A stretch of DNA of 64,000 nt from Serilophus lunatus (GCA_013399895.1 VXBA01000883.1:1560189-1624188); one strand, 5' to 3'. Positions 12,341 through 24,545 are shown, counted from the first letter of the stretch. Notes: a model not told the origin generated them from the sequence alone. Numbers and translations are program-made.

Positions 12341-15300
12341 TACCTTGTAGTAGCTGTTGAAAATTATTTTGATTTTTCTCTTGGAAACACTATGAAACCA
12401 CTGCTGGCTTCTGACAACCTGACAGGCTCAAGGCTTCATATTGCAGGTTAATGGAGAGCACTGTGTGCAAGGGAGACAGGTTGGTCCTGCTGGCACTTAG
12501 CAGTTCAGTGGGCTGGAAATGGAGAAATAATTCTTTCTTAACACGCAACGGGATCTTGCAATACCAACTGACAGACTGTAAATTCAGGATGAGAAGACAC
12601 AAAAGTGATGACTGAGGCTGCCTGTTCATAAAAAAGCAAAAAGGTTTTTTCATCCTTTCTAAATCTTTGCAGTTAAAAGTTCTAAAATTAATCATGGTTC
12701 AAAGTCTGGAAATTCTTATGGCCCAAAGCTCCTCCAAAATGCTTTTGTCAAAAGAGTACCTTTGTGTAGAAAGACTGAATTCACTGGCTACCCTGAAAAA
12801 AGCTGTTCTGATCAAATCTGTGTTCTAAAAATCTTTTAGGATGAGAAAAATGCTGCTTTCTTTATGCCGATCTCTTTTTGTTGTCAAAGAAGCCTTGTTA
12901 AAATGCCAAGGACTGTGTTATGATGGTAGTTAGACCCTGTAACACTCTCCTCCTCCTTTAAATGAATTAAGCTGAGCTGCTCTGAGAAATAAGAAATTTT
13001 GATCTAAGGTTCAGGATCTCCAAAGCAACTTACTTGGTGGAATATGTATTGCTTTATCTGTGCACTGTGTGGCATAAACCCACTGCAGGGAAATTATTAC
13101 CAGATACTGTAATAAGTACCACTACTGACAAACTGAACCACATTCCTGAAAAGGCATATGTGTGACCCTGAAAAACTCTGTGACCAGGAGGAATTTCTCA
13201 TTACATAGGCAGCAGGAATGTCCCCTTCAGTAGCAAAATTCAGCCTTTCTTGTGTTAGCACCAAATGGACATGTGAACACAAGCTTGAAAAGCTTTTAAA
13301 CTTGGTTATTCTTTCTATAGGTACCTAAACGGGAAACTAGGTCCCTAAATGTGTCTTTGTGTTAGAATATTGTGCCCTAAGTTTCTTCCTTCCTGAATTG
13401 CCAGCCAGGGATTCTGTGGAACAAAGCACTTGTCAGTGTTTTAAGGACCCAAACTGCATCTGATGAAACCTGTCTTTGAGAAAAGCTACTTGGTTCAATG
13501 CCAGTGCTTCCCATCTCTCCTTCCTCCTGCTCTTGCAGGAGCAGCTGAAAATTTTATTTGGGGCAGAATTTTGGGAACTGGAAGCTCGTTTACACTGCCT
13601 AGGAGCTCAAACATGCCATTTGAGTGCCACACACTGGTATCAGGAAAAAAAATGTTGACAGGCAAGTTTCTTTGTCATTGTTTCATGGGAGATCTAAACC
13701 ATCATCCTCTTGCTCCCTCATACTGGCTGTCAAGAGGCTCCTGACACCATCTGTCTGGGTTGGGAAGCCCAAGCTGGGAGCAGATGGTAGACACAAACCT
13801 CCTCTGGGACAGACATCATGCAGAGAGCGTCAGGAGAATTGTTTTCAATTCTGCTTTATCTGAAATGTTCTTGATACATCAGCTTGGCTAAACAACTACA
13901 CAGGCACGAAATTCATACTTTCCTAAAAACAAAACCAAAACCAGTCCAATACCTGCCCTCAGTGATGTGTGGGTTCCCCCCACCACAGTTCCCGATATTT
14001 CAGTTCAGGTCTGATTTTTTAAACAGTGGTTCATGAGAAGGATTTTCTACATGCTGGGCATGTCAGCAGTGTACTTGTGGAACCTGTAAGAAAACTAAAA
14101 TTTCCTGGAAAGCATATTTAAATTATTTTCTGTCCAAATTGAAAAAAGAATAACTCCATCTCCTTAATTTTTCATGGAAAAGGTCAATCTTTATTGTATT
14201 GCTTTCACATCTGTACATAGGAACATGAACTCAAACAATCTGCCAAGTATCCTGTGTTATATAATGAATCCACCTGACTTATATAAAATTCACTCTCTGA
14301 TCTATTTCAAAACTCACAATTTAAATAAAATATCTCACTAGCACAGTTCTTGCCGTAATACTCCCTGAACAGAATCTCCTTGCAGTCACTCCTGCATATT
14401 TTCCCCTGAGAAAGCACTGCCTTTAAACTACTGGCTGGTAGAGTTTTCAGTGTGTGATTATAAAACTTGCTTAAGCTAAATGTAGAGCGTGTCCATTTGG
14501 GTGACATGGTATTTATTCAAAAGTTTACCAAATCTGAGTAACACCTCGATTTCCTGTTATAATGGAACATAGTTTATCTTACTTTTCATACAGTCCATCC
14601 CAGAATTACCTATGGAAGCCCAGCATGGTGCATGACTCACTGCAGTTAGTGCACCCTCAAGAGGCAAAGACCGTGAAGAACAGCCACAACTGACAAGGTC
14701 TGATGACAACTCTTGTTGTTGTTCTCTTGTCCTTATTTCCATCTCTACATTTCAGAGCATAGTTTCTTTCCAGGACTTGATCCATTAACCTGGTCATAAT
14801 CCATTTCAGGTGCTTAATGAATCTGTTTAAAAGAAAACACATAGATACAGAGTAACCCTCCATACCCAAAATGAACAGAAAAGTCACTCTTGTGTGTGAG
14901 ATACAGCACTATGACGTTAACTTATTAAAAAAGAATAATTTAAAAATCAAGACCTTTTGTGACTATGAGTAATAATCTTAGAGAAGTAGAGGCCTGAACA
15001 ACCTTTCAGAGAAATCAATGTCACATTTTCTGTCTGAGCACACCAGTCCTTAGTGGAATTTTAACAGAGGCATGAAGGTGAGGGGTATGAGTCAGCTGTG
15101 AACCACAGTCCATCATGTCAACTAGGAAGGGATGTTCTTAGGAGAGCACAACAGCTGTGACATACATTGGGGTAACATATTTTATACTAGTTTGGTATCA
15201 CTAGAACTGCTTACTGAACTCATTTTTGAACTGGCTGCACTTTCTTAACTAGATACTGTTTATTAGAGTGTTGTTATGTTTTGTATAATTGAATTAATTA

Positions 15301-18300
15301 TGTATCACCTGCATTTGATGCAGCCTCTGATTTTGGTTACTTTCTCTTTTACTTTAGAGTCGAGTTGTTCAAACCACTTTGGATCCCCTGGTAACTAGTT
15401 ATAGAGCTAAATAACATTTTCAGATAACTTATTGGTCTTTCTGGCAGGAGTAAATTACCGTTATATTTCTTCATCCCAGTTAACTTACCTTGACTAAGTG
15501 AAAGTATCTGACTGCTATTAGAAGGGGATTTTTTACTACCATCAGAGGCAAATACAAGGCCTGAGAAGATTGAGTAGAACAAGAGCTGGGGATTACGAAG
15601 GTTCTGAGCACTAGTGACTGTATCCATTAAGGTCTTACAGATAACTAATTAATAATATAGTGTAGAATGGTGCAGCTCTGAGAGGGGATGATTGTCTGAG
15701 GATGAATCTGTGTTGAGGGCCAGCTGAAGTACTGAAGGCCAAGAGCAGGCCCCCAGCTGCTAGCAGCTCAGGACATCATCTGTGCTGTGTGGAGCAAGTC
15801 TCTGCAAGGACAGCCCTTTCCTCCTTCCCATTCATGGGTATGAATGAAGAATGAAATATGATGGTCACATGTTCTGCCAAAAGCAAACAGGTCACACAGT
15901 TCTGGGAGAAAGGTTCTTCTATGGATTGAAAGCAGATTAAAAGATTGGAAGCAAAGAATAAGGCTTGGTAGGAAAGAACTCGGTAGCAGAACACACCAGG
16001 GACCAATTTTTATTCATCACCATTACTGTCCCAGAGAAGGGAATGAATAGAGAAATCTTCAAGACTGCAGAAAACAAGTTCTTTCAAGTATTCAGATGCT
16101 GTACTGATGAGAAGGAAATCCAGAACAATTCCATAACACTAAGCGGGCAAAAGGTGGATGGTTTGGAACATAATTGCTAAATGGCTGGGCAGCAACGTGC
16201 CCTCTTACATCCCACATTCTACCATTGCGGATTTAGGAAAGTACAAAGTCTGCAGGTTTTGGTCAGGAACATGTGCTCTCCCAGAGAACATCCCCTGCCC
16301 CTCTCAGAGGTGGAACGCAGGGCTGGGGGATCGTGGTCTGACTCATCATGACATTCCATATGTTCTTGTGTGCCACTTACTGTAGATTCCAGGTCAGGAA
16401 CAGAAAGCACTTGTGTCCACTGAGCTATTTCTCTCAAATATCTGTCAGATACACTACCTGCTACCGGTAAACATAGGCTCAAAATCCTGTCTCTTAAACT
16501 AAGGACATGAAAAGGGGAAACAGCAGCTCTACCAGGTTACTCATTTCATGTTTATTTGATTGCTTTTCAAGTGGAACTAAAAACTGATCTACAGCAGGCA
16601 GTTCAGGGAGATTGTTAGTATTCTGCACTGTGGATCAAATTCTAGGCTGACTTAAAAATAGCACAGCAAAATGTCTTGGGTCTCCAGAGCAAAATATAAA
16701 GCCATCTAATGGAAGTTTCAAATACTGCTGTAGGGCTGCTATTTGCTGTGGCTGCTGTAATTTGCTGTGGCAGATATTAAATGGGGTGTGAATTATACAA
16801 TTGACCAAGATATTCAATCTCATCTTTCTAATTTTCTGATAAAGGCATTCCCTCAAATTTCATGTGAACCTATTTTTAAACAGGAAATTTCAAAAATTTC
16901 AATGAACAATAGAACATGAAGAGGTAGAAAGTATTTTTATAAATTTTTAAAATCTCAGAACTATAGTTTTCCAACAGCTTAAAGGATACTTGTAAGCATT
17001 TAACAGTATAGCTCTAATAACAAAACTCTAGCATTAGGAGAAGCTCAGTCATGATATTTTTGTTAATTCTTACTGGGAAATTATTGTCCCTCACAATTCA
17101 GGCTGTGCCAAAGGACACATGGTGACTCTGTTTTGCACCCTGACACTGTTTTCTGCTTCCTCACTTTCTGCAGGAGTGTGTTTCAGATCTCATGGCCTGT
17201 TCAGACTCTACTGCCTGAGCAGGCCTCAGGTCATTTTTCCTGGCCCTTCGAAGAGTCTATACCCTTAAATCTATTAACTGAACTGGAGTTTTACCCAGCA
17301 ATCAATCATTCAGTGCATCATCATTTTCCATTATACTGTTGTTTTCCATATATGGCTGCTATTAGTCTTTGCCCTTTTTATCACCTAACATGTTTGTGTC
17401 TTCAGAGAGCATCATTCAAACTATTCAGCTATTTTTTTTTCTTCCAACTTTGTGGCCAAAAAACTAAACTAAAACTAAAACTTATCCAGGAAAAGAAAGA
17501 CAGTCTGACAGTTTCCCCAAAGAAATGGTAAGAGTTAGCAGCTTGTGCACACTGTTTAATCCTTTGGGACAGTTGTATTCCTTGTGATCTAGAATCATTA
17601 TGAGGAGACAAATGCAAAGAGTTGGACTGGCCAAATATACAAATGAAATGTCTCTAAACATTATTCTTTCCCTCTATTTTATGATTTCTAGTTTTTAACT
17701 GAACTTCAGTGTCACTTTGCCCCTCTTCTAGAGAAAACAAACACGAAGAATTAAATTGGATTTATTTCTTAATTCCTTTGACAGCTTAGAACTGGTAATT
17801 GGCAACTGCCACCTACTGAAGCAAGTTGATAACAGTAAGCCTCATTTTTATAGGAAAGAACCACAGACTTTTTTTAAATTACTCCTTAAAATTACTTTTG
17901 GTTGAGGCTTTTAACACATCATATATTCAGGCCTGAACTATTTCTATCCAAAAAAGAATGTGTTCCCTATTTTATGTGCCTTAATTCACATTATTAACAG
18001 CAGCTTTGGGAAAACTATTTGAAAATTCTGCCTCCTCTCTTTGCATTATGTAAATAAATGCATTTGGTAGAAAATGACTTAGGACTCCCTATGGTTCTGG
18101 TTAATGAGTCTGTATGGACAGTTCAACAGTTAACCATGATTTTGTCTTCCTTCCATGTAGGATGGAAAGTCCAAAAGTCTCTTTAAAGCAGAGCTTTCAG
18201 GTGAGTTTAAACACTGAACTTCTATTAATTTTAATAACATCTAAGAATTCAAAACACAATTCTAGAAATCACAGCAATTGCTCTTAAACCTGTTGTTACT

Positions 18301-20868
18301 ATAATTCACGAAACAGCCAACTGATCTGACCATGGAGCCAACCAACCACCTTGGAGACTTCTGCAAAAAGGTAAAAAAACATAGTGAAAAATGGCAAGGT
18401 AAAATAAATAACAGTGTGCTCATTATTTTTAATATTTAAAGTCTGAAAAGAAAGAAGTCAGGAAGTGGATTCTGACGCATTTATGTGATGCATTTATCCC
18501 GACACTGCTAAGTGATAACATTCTTCTGATCTGTCCTTTACAGGACATCTCTGTTTTAGGGAGATGAACGGAGGCATAGGTGAGGTAAGCTCCCAGAAGA
18601 CACCAGTGGCAGACACAGGAGGGACTCCAGCATGGTTGTTTCCCTCTTCACTGGGTCATGCTGTCACTCATAGACTCGGAGCCTGAGTTCTAATTGGCAC
18701 TATATTGATGAGCTGGTGAGTAAAGCTGTTTCTTTGATTCAGAATTTAGTTGCTGACATTCAGCAGAAGTGCTGAGTCAAAGTTTTTGAGTGCTGGATTC
18801 TGCTCACTCAAGATATTCATCATCATTGTCATTATGAAAAAATACAGCTAATGCTTGTGCTATAAGATTACATAAATTCAGTATTTCCTATTCAGTTTTG
18901 ACTATTGATTACTTTTGCTCATTTTCTTTCAGATTAGAGCACTTTTTGATGAGTCACATTGGATTTTATAAAAGTATGAGAATATGACCTTATTCCAGGG
19001 GACTTCAAATATAATAAAGAACCTGGCACACTCACACGACAAGAGTAGGTGACACAAACAAACTCAATTCCATTCAGTTTACACAGACTAATTTCTCCAT
19101 TTGAATAGGCCAAGAAACTTCTTTCAGCTGCGGAGCTGTCTGCCCTCCATCTCTGCCACCATTTGTGCTCGAAAACCTGGACAATAATTTTGCTCCTATT
19201 GAGCTTATTCAAGTGAGGGTTTTGCTGTAAGGTAGAGCTTTTTTGATCCACATGTTCTTTTAATTTTACATCTAAATTAGCTTTTCCACATATTGCAGGA
19301 TTGTCTCTTGGGATTTCCCCCCTTTGTTTTCCTGTCACACATGCCACTCTCCTCCGGGGTGCAAGGCTTTCTAAAGGAGGACGCTGCAAGGTTTTAGCTA
19401 AGGCTAATCATAGCTCTTTAGTTGTTCTCAGAAACCACTGGTGAGTCACATGAAGAACACTCCTTTTTAATGCAAAGAGGATTCCTATGTATTTTTCATC
19501 ACTGCTGGCAAGACTGAGACCCATTCCTGCAACACCTTGTGAATCTGCAGCACTTCTGGGTGCAAGGGAACAGGGCAGTGGGAAACCTTCCCAGGCCTGT
19601 GGAGAGCACGGGTTAACACCCACACCGACCTCAGCTCACTGCAGCCAAGGCACCAAAGGAATTTAAATTTTCCCTTTCAGTGCCTTACTGCTGCTCTCAA
19701 AGCAGAAAACACAGCTCCAAATTAGGGCCCTCTTCTGCCACTGTGCTAAGGAAGCGGTGAGGAGGAATGGCACAGAATAACGAAGAACCTGAAACCAGGA
19801 TATTACCACAAATTCCTTTTCATGGTGGCATGCTGAGTGTTTGCCTGCTAGCTAAATAATTATGCAATTTTTGGCCTGGTTGCTGCATCTATAAATTTAA
19901 TTAAATATAGAAACATATGAAACACAGCAACAGTATATTTTTTGCTGCCTGAGAACTGATCTAACTTTAGGGATTTGTGATTTGATTCTCAGTGGAAACC
20001 ACCATCTAACATGACAGCTTCCAAATTAAAGGATCAAGGCTGGAGCTGGTACTTGTGCAGAGCTCCATTATCTCACAGTGGATATAGACTGAGACTGAGT
20101 TCTGAGCTTTGTGAAGACCTTTGCATTTTGATTTCTGCTCATGGAGGTGACAGGGATTTAGAGTATCAAGAAGTTTCCACATCTGCTTATCTTATTAATA
20201 TGAAGGAAAATTCCAAGAAGCCCATTTATCTACACTGAACAGAATTGTGCTCAGGCCCTACACTCTATCAAACTATACAATCATATAGTAGGAAAAATTC
20301 ACTGAGGAAAATGATGTCTGTTGCTCTCCCTAGATCTTCCTGAAAACTCATGCAACTCATCATGACAAATCTGAGTCAGGAAAAGCAGTGCTTTAAAAAA
20401 AAAAAAAAGGTATTTTTAATCCCTGCATTAAATGAAATTGAAGTAATCAGAATGGGGTTTTGGGAAAGGTATTTTGGGGGAGAAAATGGATAGGGATTTT
20501 TGCACCAAAGATTTTGCTTAGATTTCCATTAGTTTTTAAGAATTTCTTTCCGGGAACACAGAGCATGTATATTATTTGCTCAGCTGAAAAAGGAGAGGAG
20601 GAAACAGCCACAGAAGTAGCCAATGGTGTCTTGTTCTGCTCCAAACCTTCTACTCTAGCAGAAATGATTCTAACCCAGTTGCTTGAGATGAACCACCAAA
20701 TGCTGGCATGGACACTTTCATTTGCAGTGACTACATGCAGTGGGATTTCTTCAGTAGCAACAAAATCTGTTCCCTCCCTCGTTATGCTCCCACATGACTT
20801 TGACCAAGCTTTGTTCAACTGCATTTGTGCAATCAGTGTTACTCTAACATCAAGAATTTCCATTTTTT
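12341..20868. other. CIITA-DEXI intergenic region (may include DEXI 3' UTR)
   Basis: About 8.5 kb of AT-leaning DNA with no recognised protein. The minus strand lies downstream of DEXI and could hold its 3' UTR or a 3' exon. Candidate minus-strand AATAAA signals occur at 14190-14195 and 17761-17766, among others, but nothing in the sequence picks one. The longest open frame is minus 18934-19389 (151 codons), which matches no family I know. Plus-strand candidate exons at 17490-18565 are listed separately. No clear transposon was recognised. Confidence 0.5.
17490..18565 (+). other. weak candidate exon chain, unidentified
   Basis: Four short segments between plausible splice sites join in one frame: 17490-17527 (donor aaatg|gtaaga), 18161-18200 (acceptor ttccttccatgtag, donor ttcag|gtgagt), 18317-18370 (donor aaaag|gtaaaa) and 18544-18567, where a TGA is reached after seven codons. 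The phases agree at each junction: two bases plus one, then in-frame, then in-frame. The joined peptide is about 51 residues, Lys/Ser/Pro-rich, and not recognised. An AATAAA follows at 19013-19018. Short AG-to-GT open segments are common by chance, so this is only a candidate transcript. It could be noncoding RNA, a gene remnant or coincidence. Confidence 0.18.
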
Positions 20869-21817
20869 CCTTTTAAACTACTGACCAAAATCAGTTAATA
20901 TTGCTTTGTAAGGAATCTGAATAGAAATATTTAGGAGGTAATTTTTTTCTTATATGAAGAAGTACAGGAAAGGTTTGTTTGGGTTTTTTTGAATTAGAAG
21001 ACTGTTTTTGTATAACTGTATTTGTATAATGTGTTTTCTGAGGTTACGTTTGTAACCTTGTTTCTGAGTTTCCTATGTCCATCATTTCAAACAGAAAAAT
21101 GAAAAAAAAAAGTATTCTGAACAAGTTTTCAAATTTACAGACAATATTTTACTAAAAAATCTCCTGGCAGATTTGCTAACACATTTTAATTTAAACTTCG
21201 AATGTCTGCATTAACATACTTTTGGCACAGGAAGTCCTAGCTAGAAATAGGGATTTTCTTCCCAAATGTATTTCAGTGGTTTAAAATGCTAGATCTTTAC
21301 CTTTCCAGAGTTTTAGAATCACTCAAACTACACCAAATTGACCAAGCGAACCCCCGTGCTAGAATTAAAATGGGAAAAATGATGAGCCGGGTAGTTTGGC
21401 GTTATCCAAGAGCGTGGTTTTAAAGGGCAGCCGACTAAGACGCATTCCTGGCTCGACGATGGTGTCTGAACTGTAATCAATATTCCCCGGGACGCTCATT
21501 TCGATTGAGCGCTGCTTTCAGGACCGGCCGAGCGAAGCCGTGCCCAGCCGAGCGGGCAGCCCCCGGCAGCACAACCGCGGAGGCTCCGGGGCGAGTCCCG
21601 GGGGAGGGACGTTGTCCCCCGGGCGCTGCCGGGCGGGGGAAGCGCCGGGGGCGGCCCCGGCCCCGGCCCCCGAGCTGTGCCTGCGGCGGCAGCGCTGTGC
21701 CCGGCCGGGCGGGCGGAGCGCCCCGCGGGCCTGCCCAGCACAGCCCGAGGCAATGACTTACTTTCCTTGCGAGGTCTCCGCGGGCCTGCCCCGGCTGCCC
21801 CTCTGGCCCCGGCACCG
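20869..21817. repeat. 949-bp direct duplication, copy 1
   Basis: This block recurs as 21914-22862, offset 1045 bp, with no difference found on reading both copies, including homopolymers and the GC-rich end. The first half is AT-rich and unique-looking. The second half, from about 21480, is CpG island. It continues without a break into 95 bp of further GC-rich sequence (21818-21912), then one N. It carries no recognised gene. Copy 1 is contiguous with upstream sequence and is more likely to be the genuine locus. Confidence 0.95.
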
Positions 21818-21913
21818 GCACCGGGGGGGGCGGGTGTCATTTGGAGGGGAAGATGCTGCGCTGAAGGAGCCGAGACGCAGCGAGGGCACCCCCGGGCCGC
21901 GGCCGCCCCCGAN

Positions 21914-22862
21914 CCTTTTAAACTACTGACCAAAATCAGTTAATATTGCTTTGTAAGGAATCTGAATAGAAATATTTAGGAGGTAATTTTTTTCTTATAT
22001 GAAGAAGTACAGGAAAGGTTTGTTTGGGTTTTTTTGAATTAGAAGACTGTTTTTGTATAACTGTATTTGTATAATGTGTTTTCTGAGGTTACGTTTGTAA
22101 CCTTGTTTCTGAGTTTCCTATGTCCATCATTTCAAACAGAAAAATGAAAAAAAAAAGTATTCTGAACAAGTTTTCAAATTTACAGACAATATTTTACTAA
22201 AAAATCTCCTGGCAGATTTGCTAACACATTTTAATTTAAACTTCGAATGTCTGCATTAACATACTTTTGGCACAGGAAGTCCTAGCTAGAAATAGGGATT
22301 TTCTTCCCAAATGTATTTCAGTGGTTTAAAATGCTAGATCTTTACCTTTCCAGAGTTTTAGAATCACTCAAACTACACCAAATTGACCAAGCGAACCCCC
22401 GTGCTAGAATTAAAATGGGAAAAATGATGAGCCGGGTAGTTTGGCGTTATCCAAGAGCGTGGTTTTAAAGGGCAGCCGACTAAGACGCATTCCTGGCTCG
22501 ACGATGGTGTCTGAACTGTAATCAATATTCCCCGGGACGCTCATTTCGATTGAGCGCTGCTTTCAGGACCGGCCGAGCGAAGCCGTGCCCAGCCGAGCGG
22601 GCAGCCCCCGGCAGCACAACCGCGGAGGCTCCGGGGCGAGTCCCGGGGGAGGGACGTTGTCCCCCGGGCGCTGCCGGGCGGGGGAAGCGCCGGGGGCGGC
22701 CCCGGCCCCGGCCCCCGAGCTGTGCCTGCGGCGGCAGCGCTGTGCCCGGCCGGGCGGGCGGAGCGCCCCGCGGGCCTGCCCAGCACAGCCCGAGGCAATG
22801 ACTTACTTTCCTTGCGAGGTCTCCGCGGGCCTGCCCCGGCTGCCCCTCTGGCCCCGGCACCG
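21914..22862. repeat. 949-bp direct duplication, copy 2 (likely assembly artefact)
   Basis: The second copy of the block at 20869-21817 is bounded exactly by single N characters at 21913 and 22863. A perfectly identical segment flanked by one-base gaps is what an unmerged contained contig or haplotig looks like after scaffolding. A true recent tandem duplication would not be expected to end exactly at two gap characters. No gene lies within it. Confidence 0.85.
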
Positions 22863-22943
22863 NCACGGCCATGGCGGGACGGCCGGCCCCGGCCCCGGGC
22901 CAGGCGGCGGCACCGCTCAGTCGCTCCGGAGCGCCCCGGGCCG

Positions 22944-23225
22944 TCACTCCAAGTACCCGTCAAAGACATCCAGCTCGCTGTCCGTCTCGTAGAGCACGGA
23001 GCCGGGGTCAGAGAGCATCCCCAAATCCACCAGAGCCTGGTCCATATCCTCGGGCAGGAAGACGATGCCTACATTGAGGACGATGTACTCCATCAGGAAG
23101 GCATAGTACAGGATCAGCACGTTGACGAAGAACAAGCCCACGTAAAACATATAGGGCAGCACCAGCAGCGCATGGAAGGCCCAGGACTCCACCGAATCCA
23201 GCCGTGCCGAGACCGCGGCGGGCAT
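22944..23225 (-). CDS. DEXI: DEXI (dexamethasone-induced protein homologue)
   Basis: A complete 93-residue protein is encoded in one exon, with the start codon at 23223-23225 and TGA at 22944-22946. The central hydrophobic segment (about residues 20-57), containing MFYVGLFFVNVLILYYAFLM, is predicted to span membrane. The acidic C-terminus ending in SELDVFDGYLE is the highly conserved DEXI signature. Human DEXI is about 95 residues, so the length fits. The molecular function is poorly known; the human gene was found as a glucocorticoid-induced transcript and is an autoimmune-locus candidate. A possible splice acceptor (gctgcccccgcag on the minus strand) ends at 23238, 12 bases before the ATG, which suggests an upstream noncoding exon. 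The open frame continues upstream through GC-rich sequence to the N gap. I chose this Met because it gives the family's usual length. Confidence 0.95.
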   Translation of the reverse strand: MPAAVSARLDSVESWAFHALLVLPYMFYVGLFFVNVLILYYAFLMEYIVLNVGIVFLPEDMDQALVDLGMLSDPGSVLYETDSELDVFDGYLE

Positions 23226-23412
23226 GCAGCCGTGGGGCTGCGGGGGCAGCGGGCACCGACCCGCCCGGCCGGCGCGGGGGGGGCGGGAGCGGGGCAGGAC
23301 CGCACGCCGCAGCCCCGGCGGCAGCAGAGGCCAGATCCCCCGAGGAGCCGGAGCCGGACCCTGGGAAGAGGCGAGAGCCCCGCAGGGGCGCGGAGGGGCC
23401 GCTCGGTTCCTT

Positions 23413-23674
23413 NNNNNNNNNNNNNNNNNNNNNNNNNNNNNNNNNNNNNNNNNNNNNNNNNNNNNNNNNNNNNNNNNNNNNNNNNNNNNNNNNNNNNNNN
23501 NNNNNNNNNNNNNNNNNNNNNNNNNNNNNNNNNNNNNNNNNNNNNNNNNNNNNNNNNNNNNNNNNNNNNNNNNNNNNNNNNNNNNNNNNNNNNNNNNNNN
23601 NNNNNNNNNNNNNNNNNNNNNNNNNNNNNNNNNNNNNNNNNNNNNNNNNNNNNNNNNNNNNNNNNNNNNNNNNN
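23413..23674. other. assembly gap (262 N)
   Basis: A run of 262 N lies inside the GC-rich promoter of DEXI. The long open frames that appear to cross it in several phases are artefacts of translating N as unknown residues. Any 5' exon or transcription start of DEXI may lie partly in this gap. Single N characters at 21913, 22863 and 24640 mark other joins in the same GC-rich island. Confidence 0.99.
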
Positions 23675-24174
23675 TCGGTGCCCGAGCCTCCCCAGCCCTG
23701 CGGCACCTGCAGCGGGCGCCGCTTTGCGGGTTCCTCTGGCCCGGCAGGTTGTTCCCGGTGCGCTCCTGGCGCAGCACTGCGGGCCCGGGCCCCTCTCGGC
23801 TGCGCTGCTCTTTGCTGACCGAGGCTTTACCTCTGGCCGAAGACATGGTTTTGAACTCGGTGCGGTGTTGACGGCGCCTGACAAAACTCTACAGCTCTTA
23901 CTTATATTTTATTTCTCTATTTAAAGAAAAAAAAATCCCAAGCCAGGTCAAGGCAGTCAGTAATGGTGATGTTCTCTTCGTTCCGCTTTAATTTTTCAGC
24001 CGATTTGAAAGTAAATGTGCAATCCTTATTGGAAAAACTCGGCAAGGATGATTCCCTTTGCTTCATCTCACAGCACCCGAGCTGACCCCACAGAGCTTCC
24101 TTTGGGCTATGGACTGAGAACAAGGAATGTCAGGGGGCCAAATTTGCAAATTTGCCAGCAGGCCGAGGGGGGTG

Positions 24175-24545
24175 ATCCTGCCCCTCTACCCTGGTGAGGC
24201 ACATCTGGAGTCCAGTCGTGGGCTCCTCAGGACAAGAAGACACGGAGCTCCTGGGGCGGGTCCAGCGGAGGATGAGGGGCTGAAACATCCCTTTTACCAG
24301 GACACGCTGAGGGATTTGAGGCTGCTCAGAGACCTCATCAATGCGCAGCATCTAAAGGGGAGGGGGCAGGCGATGGGCCCGGCTGTGCCCAGCAATGGGG
24401 CAGAGGAACGGGCAGGAGCTGATGCCCAGCAAAGTCCACCTGAACAGGAGGGAGAACTTCTTCCAGTGCAGTGACCGAGCACTGGGGCAGGCTTGCCCAC
24501 AGAGGGTGTGAAGCCTCCCTCGTTAGAGACACCCCAGAATTCGTG
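24175..24545 (+). mobile_element. CR1 LINE fragment (3' portion)
   Basis: The sequence matches the well-known avian CR1 3' region in order: a gtgaggcacatctggag segment, gggctcctcag, gtccagcggagg, a degraded 'gacctcatcaatg' part, 'tccacctgaacaggaggg', agaacttcttccagtgcagtgaccgagcactggggcagg, then the 'agagggtgtgaagcctccct' segment. It is 5'-truncated and internally diverged, with no usable reverse-transcriptase frame. It lies 125-500 bp upstream of the CLEC16A start codon. Confidence 0.85.

Noticed and set aside
18934..19389. Minus-strand 151-codon ORF between CIITA and DEXI
   Set aside because: It is the longest frame in the interval, but it has no recognisable domain and no nearby promoter or splice context. 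Chance or UTR sequence is enough to explain it.
21477..21943. GC-rich ORFs in and around the duplicated block, repeated at 22522-22992
   Set aside because: Pro/Ala/Gly/Arg-rich composition in several frames at once is typical of CpG island, and the paired copies come from the identical duplicated segment.
22722..23924. Long open frames on both strands across the DEXI promoter, up to 400 codons
   Set aside because: They run through the 262-N gap, which is translated as unknown residues, and through GC-rich CpG island where stop codons are rare. Only the 93-codon DEXI frame has family support.
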